DNA of 64,000 nucleotides from Pseudomonas sp. P8_241 (GTDB lineage: Bacteria > Pseudomonadota > Gammaproteobacteria > Pseudomonadales > Pseudomonadaceae). The stretch spans positions 6,264,501 through 6,328,500 of the forward strand of contig NZ_CP125377.1 of the NCBI RefSeq assembly GCF_034008315.1, written 5' to 3'. Below, piece by piece: positions 1 to 9,632 of this stretch; the first letter of the stretch is position 1, and each line of letters opens with the position of its first letter. Under the pieces are notes generated by a model, which was not told where the DNA came from, did not search any database, and saw only the letters and a list, made by a program, of their open reading frames with translations. The translations under genes and the position numbers were made by a program.

Positions 1-210
1 CGCCTTGACCATCGGCAACAGCCGCGCGCCTTCCTCGCTGACACTGAGGCGGCGCCCCCCGCGATAGAACAGTTCGACCGAATACTGACTTTCCAAATGG
101 CGAATCTGGGTCGTCACGGTCGGTTGGCTCAGTCCGAGTTTCTTTGCCGCCTGGGTGATGCTGCCCAATCGGGCAACCATGTAAAACGCCTTCAGCTCGG
201 CACTCAGCAC
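1..210 (-). CDS. LysR-family transcriptional regulator, N-terminal part (runs off the window)
   Basis: Seventy codons are visible, and they encode the winged helix-turn-helix of a LysR-type regulator. The region includes the 'ITQAAKKLGLSQPTVT' recognition segment followed by 'RHLE' and 'LFYRGGRRL'. The effector-binding domain lies outside the window. The best start is a GTG at 210. An in-frame stop lies a few codons upstream, and a GAGG sequence sits at a usable distance. The gene begins 16 bp after the cadA stop codon on the same strand, so the two are probably cotranscribed. Its target and ligand cannot be told from this fragment. Confidence 0.85.
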   Translation of the reverse strand, partial: MLSAELKAFYMVARLGSITQAAKKLGLSQPTVTTQIRHLESQYSVELFYRGGRRLSVSEEGARLLPMVKA

Positions 211-226
211 AACCGTCCCTCATCCG

Positions 227-2488
227 TTATTTGCGCAGCAGGCGCAAACCGTTGAACACCACCAACAGGCTCACGCCCATGTCGGCGAACACCGCCATCC
301 ACATGGTAGCGAGCCCGGCGAAGGTTACCCCAAGAAAGATCGCTTTGATGACCAATGCCAGCGCAATGTTCTGCTTGAGGATGCTCGATGTTTGCCGCGA
401 CAGGCGGATGAATGCCGGAATTTTGCGCAGATCGTCGTCCATGAGGGCAACGTCGGCGGTTTCAATCGCTGTGTCGGTACCGGCCGCCGCCATCGCGAAA
501 CCGATCTCTGATCGCGCCAGTGCTGGAGCGTCGTTGATGCCGTCTCCGACCATTCCAACGTGATGACCCTGTGCATACAGGGCCTCGATGGCCTGCAACT
601 TGTCGCTCGGCAGCAAATCGCCCCGGGCTTCATCGATGCCGACTTGCGCAGCGATTGCCCGGGCGGTATGAACGTTGTCGCCGGTGAGCATCAACGTCTT
701 GATACCCAGATCATGCAACTGCTGGATCGCTTCGCGGCTGGACTCCTTGACGGTGTCGGCCACCGCAAACAGCGCCAAAGGGCCGGCTTGGTCGAGCAAC
801 AGCACCACCGACTTGCCCTGTTTTTCCAGGGCGAACAGCTTTTCCTCCAGGGCTGGCGAACACAAGCCCAGTTCTTCGACCAGTCGATGATTGCCCAGAT
901 GATACATCTGGCCGTTGATTTCGCCGCGCACGCCGCGCCCTCCCAGCGCTTCGAAGTTATCCACAGTGAGCACCGCAGAGTGTTTAACCACAGCCGCTGT
1001 GGCGATGGCCCGCGATACAGGATGATCCGAACGCCCGGCCAACGCCGCCGCAATGGCCGGGGCCGTCTCGTCGGCGGTGGGGTCCAGTGACAGGTAATCG
1101 GTCTGCACCGGCTTGCCGTGGGTGATCGTGCCGGTCTTGTCCAGCGCCAGGCAGTCGAGCTTGTAACCGCCCTCCAGATAGACACCGCCTTTCACCAGAA
1201 TGCCTTTGCGCGCCGCCGCTGCGAGGCCACTGACGATTGTCACCGGCGTGGAAATGACCAGCGCACACGGACAGGCCACCACCAGCAACACCAGCGCCCG
1301 GTAGATCCAGTCGAACCACAGCGCCCCCATGAACAGCGGCGGAATCACCGCCACCGCCAAGGCCAGGACAAACACTGCCGGGGTGTAGATTTTCGAGAAA
1401 CTGTCGACGAAACGCTGGGTCGGCGCCCGCGCGCCCTGGGCCTGTTCGACGGCGTGGATGATACGTGCCAGGGTCGAGTTGTCTGCGGCGGCAGTGACCG
1501 CATATTCCAGCGAACCCGCCTGATTGATGGTGCCGGCGAACACTTTGTCACCGACGGTTTTTTCCACCGGCAGACTTTCTCCGGTGATCGGCGCCTGATC
1601 GATGGTCGAGTTGCCGGACAGCACGTCACCGTCCAGACCAATGCGCTCGCCGGGGCGCACTCGCACCCGGGCTCCGAGCGCGATGGTTTTGACATCCTGT
1701 TCGCCCCAGCTCCCATCAGCCAGCAGTACGGTTGCCTGTTCCGGCGTCATTTGCATCAAGCCACTGATTGCGTTGCGCGCACGGTCCAGGGACCTGGCTT
1801 CGATCAATTCGGCCACAGTGAACAGGAACATCACCATCGCCGCTTCCGGCCACTGACCGATAAGGATTGCGCCGGTAACGGCGATGCTCATCAGTGCGTT
1901 GATGTTCAGGTTGAGGTTCTTGAGCGCGATCCAGCCCTTTTTATAAGTGCCGAGACCGCCACTGAGGATCGAGAGCAGCGCAATAATCGCCACCACCCAG
2001 TTCGGCGCGGCACTGGTAAAGTGCAAAATTTCCGCCAGCAACGCCCCTGCACCGGACAACGCCAATGGCCACCAAGGCTTTTTGACAGGCGGTTGTGCGG
2101 GCGCTTGAGTGCCTTGTTGCAACGGTTCGGCGTGCATGCCCAGGGACTTGATCGCCTCGACGATCGGCTCGATCCCGGGCAAATCGTGGGACACTGCGAG
2201 AACCCGATTAATAAGATTGAACTCCAGCTGATGCACACCGGTCAGTTTGCTTAGCTTGTTCTGGATCAGCGTCTGCTCGGTCGGGCAATCCATTGCCTCG
2301 ATGCGGAAACTGCTCAGTCGGGCCCCGGTTGTCGGCGCTTCGCTCAGTGTGATTAACGAAGGGGCCGCCGCACTGGATGAACAGCAGGAATCGCCGTGAC
2401 CCGTGTGGCCATGCTTATGCACAGGCTTCAGGGTGTGACCGTGTTCGTGCTCAGCCCCGGGTTTGTGGGAATGCAGGGAATCGCTCAT
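227..2488 (-). CDS. cadA: Heavy-metal translocating P-type ATPase (Cd/Zn/Pb exporter, CadA-like)
   Basis: This 753-residue inner-membrane pump exports divalent soft metals using ATP. The N-terminus is rich in His (several HxH pairs) and has a CC pair. One HMA domain follows around residues 60-130 with 'MDCPTE', a single-Cys version common in proteobacterial CadA proteins. Membrane helices follow, then the actuator 'TGES', the intramembrane 'CPC' metal site in 'VACPCALV', the phosphorylation loop 'DKTGT' and the hinge 'GDGINDAPALA'. The CPC motif and the adjacent cadR point to Cd/Zn/Pb rather than Cu. Transcription probably starts at the MerR-type promoter at 2519-2549. The downstream LysR gene may be in the same transcript. 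Confidence 0.93.
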   Translation of the reverse strand: MSDSLHSHKPGAEHEHGHTLKPVHKHGHTGHGDSCCSSSAAAPSLITLSEAPTTGARLSSFRIEAMDCPTEQTLIQNKLSKLTGVHQLEFNLINRVLAVSHDLPGIEPIVEAIKSLGMHAEPLQQGTQAPAQPPVKKPWWPLALSGAGALLAEILHFTSAAPNWVVAIIALLSILSGGLGTYKKGWIALKNLNLNINALMSIAVTGAILIGQWPEAAMVMFLFTVAELIEARSLDRARNAISGLMQMTPEQATVLLADGSWGEQDVKTIALGARVRVRPGERIGLDGDVLSGNSTIDQAPITGESLPVEKTVGDKVFAGTINQAGSLEYAVTAAADNSTLARIIHAVEQAQGARAPTQRFVDSFSKIYTPAVFVLALAVAVIPPLFMGALWFDWIYRALVLLVVACPCALVISTPVTIVSGLAAAARKGILVKGGVYLEGGYKLDCLALDKTGTITHGKPVQTDYLSLDPTADETAPAIAAALAGRSDHPVSRAIATAAVVKHSAVLTVDNFEALGGRGVRGEINGQMYHLGNHRLVEELGLCSPALEEKLFALEKQGKSVVLLLDQAGPLALFAVADTVKESSREAIQQLHDLGIKTLMLTGDNVHTARAIAAQVGIDEARGDLLPSDKLQAIEALYAQGHHVGMVGDGINDAPALARSEIGFAMAAAGTDTAIETADVALMDDDLRKIPAFIRLSRQTSSILKQNIALALVIKAIFLGVTFAGLATMWMAVFADMGVSLLVVFNGLRLLRK

Positions 2489-2518
2489 TGGTTGCGTCCA
2501 TAAGAGTGCCTGTTGCCT

Positions 2519-2549
2519 AGTTAAGACCCTGTAGCCGCTACAGGGTCAA
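2519..2549 (-). promoter_or_regulatory. MerR-type cadA promoter with CadR operator dyad
   Basis: On the cadA strand a -35 box TTGACC (2544-2549) and a -10-like TTAACT (2519-2524) are separated by 19 bp. This is the over-long spacer typical of MerR-family-activated promoters. The spacer holds a dyad with 9-bp arms, ACCCTGTAG (2526-2534) and CTACAGGGT (2538-2546), around CCG. This is where a CadR dimer would bind to twist the promoter. The dyad and spacing are seen directly; CadR binding is inferred from the family and the divergent cadR gene. Confidence 0.85.
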
Positions 2550-2573
2550 GCACCGTTTTGGAGAATGGTCGTC

Positions 2574-3023
2574 ATGAAGATCGGAGAATTGGCGAAACTC
2601 ACGGACTGCGCCGTTGAGACTATCCGTTACTACGAGCGCGAAAATCTGTTGCCGGAACCTGCCCGCAGCGACGGCAACTACCGTGTCTATACCCAGGCCC
2701 ACGTCGAACGCCTGACCTTCATCCGCAACTGCCGCACCCTCGACATGACGCTCGAAGAGATCCGCAGCCTGCTGGCTTTTCGCGACAGTCCACAGGATCA
2801 GTGCGACGGCGTCAACGCGTTGATCGACGAGCACATTCATCATGTAAAAGCCCGGATCGACGGATTGCTGGCCTTGCAGAGACAGTTGCTTGACCTGCGC
2901 CGGCGCTGTGGCGAGGGGCCGGATGTCGATCAATGCGGGATTTTGCAGCGGCTGGAAGTAAGCGGCGGGGTGGTGGCGACGGAGGTGGAGCATTCCCATG
3001 TGGGCCGTAGTCACGGCCACTAA
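2574..3023 (+). CDS. cadR: MerR-family metal-responsive regulator CadR
   Basis: This 149-residue protein has an N-terminal MerR helix-turn-helix ('MKIGELAKLTDCAVETIRYYERENLLPEP'-like, read from 2574) and a dimerisation helix. Metal-binding Cys residues lie in the 'DQCDG' and 'RRRCGEG...DQCG' segments, and the C-terminal tail contains His (HSH...HGH). This matches CadR sensors of Cd/Pb/Zn. The ATG at 2574 is preferred over the one at 2565 because the GGAG at 2560-2563 lies 10 nt before it but only 1 nt before the upstream ATG. It is divergent from cadA, and the operator between them probably also sets its own expression. Confidence 0.92.
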   Translation: MKIGELAKLTDCAVETIRYYERENLLPEPARSDGNYRVYTQAHVERLTFIRNCRTLDMTLEEIRSLLAFRDSPQDQCDGVNALIDEHIHHVKARIDGLLALQRQLLDLRRRCGEGPDVDQCGILQRLEVSGGVVATEVEHSHVGRSHGH

Positions 3024-3040
3024 CAACACCGAAAACCCCT

Positions 3041-3117
3041 GTAGGAGCTGCCGAAGGCTGCGATCTTTTGATTTTGAAAAGCAAGATCAAAAGATCGCAG
3101 CCTTCGCCAGCTCCTAC
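3041..3117. repeat. REP-type inverted pair
   Basis: Two inverted copies of 'GTAGGAGCTGCCGAAGGCTG' extended by CGATCTTTTG face each other around a short A/T loop, between the convergent cadR and thyA genes. The long stem could also act as a two-way terminator. Confidence 0.85.
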
Positions 3118-3136
3118 TCTGGATTGCGGTACGGCT

Positions 3137-4108
3137 TCAGACTGCCATCGGCGCGGTCATTGGCGCGTGGTGTTCGTAACCTTCCAGCGAGAAGTCGCTT
3201 GGCTCCACCAGCTCAAGCCATTGCGGCTGATATACACCCGTCTTGGCAAACTCCGGCACACGGTCGGAAATCACCAGTTTCGGCATCGGGAACGGCTCGC
3301 GCTTGAGCTGTTCGTTGAGCATGTCCAGGTGGTTTTCGTAGACGTGGGCATCACCGATGAAATAGGTGAACCAGCGCGGCGTGTAACCGGTCAGGCGACC
3401 GATCAGGCTCAGCAATGCGGCGCCTTCGGTGAGGTTGAACGGCGTGCCCAAGCCCAGGTCGTTGGAGCGGATGTAGAGGGTCAGGGAAATCTCTTTCGTC
3501 TCGACATTCGGGTGGAACTGATACAACAAATGGCACGGCGGCAGGGCCATTTCATCGAGTTGGGCACAGTTCCAGCCGTGGAACAGAATTCGACGGCTGC
3601 CCGGGTCGTTGATGATGGTGTCGACGCATTGGCGAACCTGGTCGATGGCTTTGTACAGCACCACGTAGGCCTGGCCGTTTTCTTCGCCTTCGGCAATCTG
3701 GCGATAGCCCTGGCTCAGGGTCTGCTCGATGGCAGCCGGGTTGCTGACCGGGATTTGCTTGTACGCCGGCCACTTGCGCCATTGCACGCCGTAGATCTCG
3801 CCGAGATCGTCTTCACCCTGACGGAACGGATTGGCCAGCCACTGGGCGTTTTCGTTGGCGTTCTGGTCCCAGACCTTGCAGCCCAGCGCGCGGAATTCGG
3901 CGGCATTGTTCACGCCACGCAGGAATCCACACATTTCGCCGATGGCCGATTTGAAGGCCATCTTGCGCGTGGTGATTGCCGGAAAACCTTCCTTCAGGTC
4001 ATAACGCAGCATCGCGCCGGGAAAGCTGATGGTGTTCACGCCAGTGCGGTTGGCTTGCTTGGTGCCGTTCTTGATGACGTGGGCGACCAGTTCGAGATAT
4101 TGCTTCAT
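3137..4108 (-). CDS. thyA: Thymidylate synthase
   Basis: This 323-residue cytosolic enzyme makes dTMP from dUMP using methylene-tetrahydrofolate. The catalytic Cys is in '[12 protein letters not shown]' (about Cys192). 'GEMCGFLRG' and '[11 protein letters not shown]' lie upstream, and the C-terminal '[14 protein letters not shown]' is typical. The protein is about 60 residues longer than the E. coli enzyme. The extra length falls mainly in the middle, around residues 115-165 before '[11 protein letters not shown]', as in other Pseudomonas ThyA proteins. It follows lgt by about 49 bp on the same strand, so the two are likely cotranscribed. Confidence 0.96.
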   Translation of the reverse strand: MKQYLELVAHVIKNGTKQANRTGVNTISFPGAMLRYDLKEGFPAITTRKMAFKSAIGEMCGFLRGVNNAAEFRALGCKVWDQNANENAQWLANPFRQGEDDLGEIYGVQWRKWPAYKQIPVSNPAAIEQTLSQGYRQIAEGEENGQAYVVLYKAIDQVRQCVDTIINDPGSRRILFHGWNCAQLDEMALPPCHLLYQFHPNVETKEISLTLYIRSNDLGLGTPFNLTEGAALLSLIGRLTGYTPRWFTYFIGDAHVYENHLDMLNEQLKREPFPMPKLVISDRVPEFAKTGVYQPQWLELVEPSDFSLEGYEHHAPMTAPMAV

Positions 4109-4157
4109 GAGTTACCTGTGTCCTTGAACCCGGAGCCAGAGCCCCAGGATTCGAATT

Positions 4158-4964
4158 TTATACGGCTGCCGCTGGCGTCGCCGGGGCGCGGTGATACGCC
4201 AGCCAGATCAGGAACAGCCCGCCGACGATCATCGGCACGCACAGCACCTGACCCATGGTCAGCCAGTTCCAGGCCAGATAGCCCAGTTGCGCATCCGGCA
4301 CGCGAACGAATTCGACGATGAAACGGAAGATGCCATAGAACAGCGCGAACATCCCCGAAACTGCCATGGTCGGCCGCGGCTTGCGCGAGAACAGCCACAG
4401 GATCAGGAACAATGCCACGCCTTCCAGGGCGAATTGATACAGCTGCGACGGGTGACGCGCCAGTTGCGCCGGATCGGTAGGAAAGACCATCGCCCACGGC
4501 ACATCGGTTGCCTTGCCCCACAACTCGGCGTTGATGAAGTTACCGATGCGCCCGGCACCCAGGCCGATCGGCACCATCGGTGCGACGAAGTCCATCAGCT
4601 GGAAGAACGACTTGTTGTTCTTTTTACCGAACCACAATGCCGCCAGCATTACGCCGATGAATCCGCCGTGGAACGACATGCCGCCCTTCCACACCTCGAA
4701 AATCAGCAGCGGGTTGGCGAGGTAGGCGCTCAGATCGTAAAAAAGCACATAACCCAAACGTCCGCCGAGGATCACCCCCATCGACATCCAGAACACCATG
4801 TCAGAGAGTTTCTCCTTGCTCCAGGTCGGGTCGAAACGGTTCAACCGACGGGAAGCCAGCAGCCATGCACCGCCGATGCCGATCAGGTACATCAGACCGT
4901 ACCAGTGGATTTTCAGCGGACCGATGGCCAGGGCCACCGGGTCGATCTGCGGGTAAGGCAGCAT
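4158..4964 (-). CDS. lgt: Prolipoprotein diacylglyceryl transferase
   Basis: This 268-residue polytopic inner-membrane enzyme transfers diacylglycerol from phosphatidylglycerol to the lipobox Cys of prolipoproteins, the first step of lipoprotein maturation. Visible signatures are 'HGGFIG' (containing the essential His) and the Lgt signature '[14 protein letters not shown]'. Length matches the family. It lies upstream of thyA in the same orientation, a conserved lgt-thyA pairing in proteobacteria. Confidence 0.97.
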   Translation of the reverse strand: MLPYPQIDPVALAIGPLKIHWYGLMYLIGIGGAWLLASRRLNRFDPTWSKEKLSDMVFWMSMGVILGGRLGYVLFYDLSAYLANPLLIFEVWKGGMSFHGGFIGVMLAALWFGKKNNKSFFQLMDFVAPMVPIGLGAGRIGNFINAELWGKATDVPWAMVFPTDPAQLARHPSQLYQFALEGVALFLILWLFSRKPRPTMAVSGMFALFYGIFRFIVEFVRVPDAQLGYLAWNWLTMGQVLCVPMIVGGLFLIWLAYHRAPATPAAAV

Positions 4965-5047
4965 TGCGACTCCTCGTTAGAGTTCAAATCTCAAAATGTC
5001 CCGGCCGACGCTGTCACGCCAGGATTAAGCCAGGATTGCGCCGCTCT

Positions 5048-5830
5048 TCAGAGCAGGAAGTTCAGGCCGACGCAGAACAGCAACGCGGCAAACAACCTTT
5101 TCAGCAACTTTGGCGATAAATTGTGCGCCAACCGCGCACCGAAGCGGGCGAACACCAAGCTGGTCAGGGCAATGCCCAACAACGCCGGTAAATAAATGAA
5201 ACCGAGACTATGAGCCGGCAGCAACGGATCGTGCCAGCCCAGAATCATGAAACTTAATGCACTGGCCAGGGCAATCGGCAGGCCACAGGCCGAAGACGTG
5301 GCCACGGCTTGCTGCATCGGCACGCTGCGCCAGGTCAGGAACGGCACGGTCAGCGAACCACCGCCAATTCCGAAAATCGCCGAAGCCCAGCCAATCACAC
5401 TGCCGGCCACGGTCAGACCGAGTTTACCTGGCACGGTTCGACTGGCCTTGGGTTTGGCGTCCAGCGCCAGCTGCGCGGCGATCACCAGGGCAAACACGCC
5501 GATGATTTTTTGCAGGTTCGGGCCGGAGATCGCTTCGGCCGTCAGTGCGCCGAAACCGGCGCCGACCAGTATGCCGACCGTCATCCAGAGAAAAATCGGC
5601 CAGCGCACCGCGCCTCGACGGTGATGCTCACGTACGGCATTGACCGAGGTGAAGATGATCGTCGCCAGCGAGGTACCGACCGCCAAATGGGTCAGGATCG
5701 ACTGATCGAATCCCTGCAAGGTAAAACTGAACACCAGCACCGGGACAATGATGATCCCGCCGCCCACTCCAAACAATCCGGCCAACAAGCCTGCGCAGGC
5801 GCCTAGCGCCAGATAGAGCAGAAATTCCAT
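5048..5830 (-). CDS. TauE/SafE-family sulfite-exporter-like permease
   Basis: This 260-residue membrane protein has about eight hydrophobic segments and two repeat halves, each carrying a glycine-rich signature ('LFGVGGGIIIVP' near the N-terminus and 'IFGIGGGSLTVP' in the middle). This is the mark of the TauE/SafE (DUF81) family. Members export sulfite, sulfoacetate or related anions, but the substrate here cannot be read from sequence. The chosen start (ATG at 5828-5830, 'MEFLLYLALG') begins directly in the first helix; the longer upstream reading lacks family similarity. It lies upstream of lgt on the same strand. Confidence 0.9.
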   Translation of the reverse strand: MEFLLYLALGACAGLLAGLFGVGGGIIIVPVLVFSFTLQGFDQSILTHLAVGTSLATIIFTSVNAVREHHRRGAVRWPIFLWMTVGILVGAGFGALTAEAISGPNLQKIIGVFALVIAAQLALDAKPKASRTVPGKLGLTVAGSVIGWASAIFGIGGGSLTVPFLTWRSVPMQQAVATSSACGLPIALASALSFMILGWHDPLLPAHSLGFIYLPALLGIALTSLVFARFGARLAHNLSPKLLKRLFAALLFCVGLNFLL

Positions 5831-5962
5831 TTTGCATCCCCGCCGATCCCAAAACCGAGCGGCATGGTAACGGATGCATGGCCTCGACCTCCACTGTGCA
5901 AGACGATGGATCGATGAGCGATGTCTGCGTAGAGTGGGCAAAAAACACACTAGGACGCCCTT

Positions 5963-6736
5963 ATGTGCCTGATTGTTTTTGCCTGGCGACCGGGTCATGC
6001 CCAGCCGCTGCTTGTCGCGGCCAACCGCGATGAATTCTACGCCCGCCCCAGCCTGCCGCTCGCGCCATGGCCGGAAGCACCGCATGTGCATGCCGGTCGC
6101 GACCTGGAAGCCGGCGGTACCTGGCTGGGTATCGGTGCCAACGGTCGCTTTGCCGCTTTGACCAATATTCGCGACCCCCATCAACCGCCCTCACGAAAGT
6201 CTCGCGGCGAACTGGTGGCCGGCTTTCTCAGTGGAGACCAATCGATTGATGACTATTTAAGCGACGTTGTCCGACGTTCGCTCGAATACGCCGGCTTTAA
6301 CTTGCTGGTCGGCAACAGTCATGAACTTTGGCACTTCAATGCACGCGATTCTGAGGCTGTGATGCTGCAACCGGGGATCTATGGATTGTCGAACGCCGGA
6401 CTGGACACGCCATGGCCGAAACTGCTCAAGGCCAAGGCTGCCCTGAGCGAGGTGCTGCTGGACCCGCAGCCCCAGGCGCTGTTGGCTTTATTGAGCGACG
6501 CACAGACGGCGCCGTTTGCCGATCTTCCGGATACCGGTGTCGGGTTGGCGACCGAGACGTTGTTGTCGAGTGTATTTATCGCCAGTCAAAGTTATGGGAC
6601 GCGGGCGAGTACGGCGTTGATTGTGCAGGCGGATGGGGCGCGACATATGGTCGAGCGCAGCTTCGGGCCGTTTGGCGGGCATTTGGGGGAAGTCGAGATC
6701 AAAATCTTTAAAGTGCCTTCACCGCCGCCGGATTGA
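5963..6736 (+). CDS. NRDE (TANGO2-like) family protein
   Basis: This 257-residue protein begins with 'MCLIVFAW' and has the defining 'AANRDEFY' motif, then 'GGTWLG' and 'ALTNIRDP', as in the NRDE/TANGO2 family. The N-terminal Cys2 and the fold suggest an Ntn-hydrolase-like relationship. Eukaryotic TANGO2 proteins have been linked to haem trafficking and secretion, but the bacterial role is unsettled. The last 29 bp overlap the 3' end of ptsP on the opposite strand. Confidence 0.85.
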   Translation: MCLIVFAWRPGHAQPLLVAANRDEFYARPSLPLAPWPEAPHVHAGRDLEAGGTWLGIGANGRFAALTNIRDPHQPPSRKSRGELVAGFLSGDQSIDDYLSDVVRRSLEYAGFNLLVGNSHELWHFNARDSEAVMLQPGIYGLSNAGLDTPWPKLLKAKAALSEVLLDPQPQALLALLSDAQTAPFADLPDTGVGLATETLLSSVFIASQSYGTRASTALIVQADGARHMVERSFGPFGGHLGEVEIKIFKVPSPPPD

Positions 6737-8987
6737 TCATCCGCGCCAACCCGAGATTCTTCAGCGCCAACTGCAACGAGCTGTGGATAACTTGCGGATT
6801 GTCGATGGTCATCAGTTCGGCGAGCAATTCCTTGGCCTTGCTCAGGTTGATCTGACGCAGCATCCACTTCACCTTCGGCAGGTTGGTGGCGTTCATCGAC
6901 AAACTGTCGAAACCCATCGCCATCAACAGCACCGCCGCCGCCGGATCACCGGCCATCTCGCCGCAGATGCTTACAGGTTTGCCTTCGGCATGGGCATCAC
7001 GCACCACATTCTGCAGCGCTTGAAGTACTGCCGGATGCAGGTAATCGTAAAGGTCGGCCACCCGTGGGTTGTTGCGGTCCACGGCCAGCAGGTACTGGGT
7101 CAGGTCATTGGAACCGACCGAGAGGAAGTCCACTTGGCGCGCCAGTTCCTTGGTCTGATAGACCGCCGCCGGAATTTCGATCATTACCCCAACCGGTGGC
7201 ATTGGCACGTCGGTGCCTTCGTCACGCACTTCACCCCAGGCCCGGTGAATCAGGTGCAGGGCTTCTTCGAGTTCGTGAGTACCGGAGATCATCGGCAGCA
7301 GAATGCGCAGGTTATTCAGGCCTTCGCTGGCCTTGAGCATGGCGCGGGTCTGCACCAGGAAGATTTCCGGGTGGTCGAGGGTGACGCGAATGCCGCGCCA
7401 GCCGAGGAACGGGTTGTCTTCCTTGATCGGGAAATACGACAACGCCTTGTCGCCGCCGATGTCCAGGCTACGCATGGTCACCGGTTGCGGGTGGAACGCC
7501 GCCAGTTGTTCGCGGTAGATCGCCAGTTGTTCCTTTTCACTCGGGAAGCGCTGGTTGATCATGAATGGCACTTCGGTGCGGTACAGACCAACACCTTCGG
7601 CACCACGCTTCTGCGCACGCGCCACATCCGCCAGCAGGCCGGTGTTGACCCACAACGGCATGCGGTGTCCATCGACCGTGATGCACGGCAGATCGCGCAA
7701 TGCATCGAGGCCCAGGGCCAGTTGTTTCTCTTCTTCCACCACCTCGGCGAATTGCTTGCGCAGCACATCGCTGGGGTTGGTGTAGACCTCGCCGCGGTGA
7801 CCGTCGACGATCATGCCGATGCCGTCGACTTTGGAATACGGCAGGTCGACCAGGCCCATCACCGTCGGGATGCCCATGGCCCGGGCCAGGATCGCGACGT
7901 GGGAGTTGCCCGACCCCAGTACCGACACCAGACCCACCAACTTGTCTTCCGGCACCTCGCCGAGCATTGCCGGCGTCAGTTCCTCGCTGACCAGAATGGT
8001 GTTGTCGGGATAGACCAGGGTTTGCTGACGCTCTTCCTGCAAATAGGCGAGCAGTCGGCGGCCGAGGTCTTTGACGTCCGAAGCGCGCTCGCGCAGGTAG
8101 GCGTCGTCCATCAATTCGAAACGGTTGACGTGATCGGTGACCACTTGGCGCAAGGCGCCCTGGGCCCACTGGCCGGTCTTGATCACGGTGGTGACTTCGC
8201 TGCCCAGCGCGGCATCGTCGAGCATCATCAGGTAGACGTCGAACAACGCGCGCTCTTCCGGGCGCAACTGCGTAGCGAGTTTGGCCGACAGCGTGCGCAT
8301 ATCGGCACGCACGCCTTCGATGGCCGTCTTGAACAGCCCGAGTTCGGCGTCGATGTCGGTGACGGTCTTGTCGGGCACCACATCCAGATCGGCCGGAGGC
8401 AGCATGACCACCGCGGTACCGACCGCTGCACCGGGTGAGCCGGGCACACCGACGAACTTGGCTTCCTGGATGCCCTTGCCCTGACGACCCAGGCCACGGA
8501 TCGAACCGGTGGCTTCGGCATGGGCGATAACCCCGGCGAGCTGCGCGCTCATGGTCACGAGGAAGGCTTCTTCGCCTTCATCAAACTGACGGCGTTCTTT
8601 TTGCTGAATGACCAACACGCCGACGACGCGGCGGTGGTGAATGATCGGCGCCCCGAGGAAGGAGGCGTAGCGCTCTTCACCGGTTTCGGCGAAGTAGCGG
8701 TAGCGCGGGTGATCCGCGGCGTTTTCGAGGTTCAGGGGTTCTTCACGCGTGCCGACCAGGCCAACCAGACCTTCGTTGGGGGCCATGCTGACCTTGCCGA
8801 TCGAGCGCTTGTTCAAGCCCTCGGTGGCCATCAATACGAACCGGTTGGTCTCGGGATCAAGCAGGTAGACCGAGCAGACCTGACTGCCCATGGCCTCTTT
8901 GACGCGCAACACAATAATCCCCAACGCCGCCTTGAGATCCTTGGCGGAGTTAACTTCCTGGACGATCTTGCGCAGCGTATTGAGCAT
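6708..8987 (-). CDS. ptsP: PEP-protein phosphotransferase EI-Ntr
   Basis: This 759-residue first enzyme of the nitrogen phosphotransferase system passes phosphate from PEP to NPr and then EIIA-Ntr. A GAF domain covers about residues 15-155. The PEP-utiliser N-domain follows, with the swivelling phospho-His domain around His363 in 'GSGNSHVAILARAMG'. A C-terminal PEP-binding barrel carries 'GLYRTEVPFM', 'DIGGDK' and the catalytic Cys region 'CGEMAGDP'. The GAF domain distinguishes it from sugar EI enzymes. It lies 22 bp downstream of rppH, the conserved rppH-ptsP pairing. Confidence 0.96.
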   Translation of the reverse strand: MLNTLRKIVQEVNSAKDLKAALGIIVLRVKEAMGSQVCSVYLLDPETNRFVLMATEGLNKRSIGKVSMAPNEGLVGLVGTREEPLNLENAADHPRYRYFAETGEERYASFLGAPIIHHRRVVGVLVIQQKERRQFDEGEEAFLVTMSAQLAGVIAHAEATGSIRGLGRQGKGIQEAKFVGVPGSPGAAVGTAVVMLPPADLDVVPDKTVTDIDAELGLFKTAIEGVRADMRTLSAKLATQLRPEERALFDVYLMMLDDAALGSEVTTVIKTGQWAQGALRQVVTDHVNRFELMDDAYLRERASDVKDLGRRLLAYLQEERQQTLVYPDNTILVSEELTPAMLGEVPEDKLVGLVSVLGSGNSHVAILARAMGIPTVMGLVDLPYSKVDGIGMIVDGHRGEVYTNPSDVLRKQFAEVVEEEKQLALGLDALRDLPCITVDGHRMPLWVNTGLLADVARAQKRGAEGVGLYRTEVPFMINQRFPSEKEQLAIYREQLAAFHPQPVTMRSLDIGGDKALSYFPIKEDNPFLGWRGIRVTLDHPEIFLVQTRAMLKASEGLNNLRILLPMISGTHELEEALHLIHRAWGEVRDEGTDVPMPPVGVMIEIPAAVYQTKELARQVDFLSVGSNDLTQYLLAVDRNNPRVADLYDYLHPAVLQALQNVVRDAHAEGKPVSICGEMAGDPAAAVLLMAMGFDSLSMNATNLPKVKWMLRQINLSKAKELLAELMTIDNPQVIHSSLQLALKNLGLARMINPAAVKAL

Positions 8988-9009
8988 GGCTCGGGGTCGA
9001 ACTCCGTCG

Positions 9010-9489
9010 TCAGTCGCGCGCTAAAAGGCGCGGGGCAAGCTCTTTGAGAGCGCGTCGATACACCTCGCGCTTGAATGTCACCACCTGGCCCAACGGATAC
9101 CAATAACTGACCCAGCGCCAGCCATCGAATTCCGGTTTACCGGTCAAATCCATCCGCACCCGTTGCTCGTTCGAGACCAGGCGCAGGAGAAACCACTTCT
9201 GTTTCTGGCCGATGCACAGCGGTTGGCTGTGGGTACGCACCAGACGTTGCGGCAAACGATAGCGCAACCAGCCCCGGGTGCAGGCGAGAATTTCAACATC
9301 TTCGCGCTCCAGGCCAACTTCTTCGTTCAGCTCGCGGTACAAGGCGTCTTCCGGCGTCTCTTCGGGGTTGATTCCCCCCTGCGGAAACTGCCAGGCATCT
9401 TGATTGATACGGCGAGCCCATAGCACCTGGCCGGCGTCATTCGTCAGAATGATCCCGACATTAGGGCGAAAACCATCGGGGTCGATCAC
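9010..9489 (-). CDS. rppH: RNA pyrophosphohydrolase (Nudix)
   Basis: This 159-residue enzyme removes pyrophosphate from the 5' end of mRNAs, which starts 5'-dependent decay. The Nudix box runs from '[20 protein letters not shown]' to 'VGL', matching GX5EX7REUXEEXGU. The start is a GTG at 9489 giving '(M)[14 protein letters not shown]', the conserved RppH N-terminus, with a GAGG about 10 nt upstream. The longer in-frame reading adds residues not found in the family. It is followed by ptsP and lies divergent from the HAD phosphatase. Confidence 0.96.
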   Translation of the reverse strand: MIDPDGFRPNVGIILTNDAGQVLWARRINQDAWQFPQGGINPEETPEDALYRELNEEVGLEREDVEILACTRGWLRYRLPQRLVRTHSQPLCIGQKQKWFLLRLVSNEQRVRMDLTGKPEFDGWRWVSYWYPLGQVVTFKREVYRRALKELAPRLLARD

Positions 9490-9632
9490 GGCAACAACCT
9501 CGCAAACGCATGTCGTCGCATTGTTCCACAAAGGTTGTGAAGGCGGCAACGAAGGTTCCTACCTTATGTGCACTCTTGTGAAAAGACCGTATTCTTGTCG
9601 CCTTTTTACAGACATATCAGCGGGTAACTGCA

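Noticed and set aside
5831..6184. N-terminal extension of the TauE/SafE permease
   Set aside because: The extra 118 codons overlap the divergent NRDE gene and lack hydrophobic or family features; the ATG at 5830 begins the first helix.
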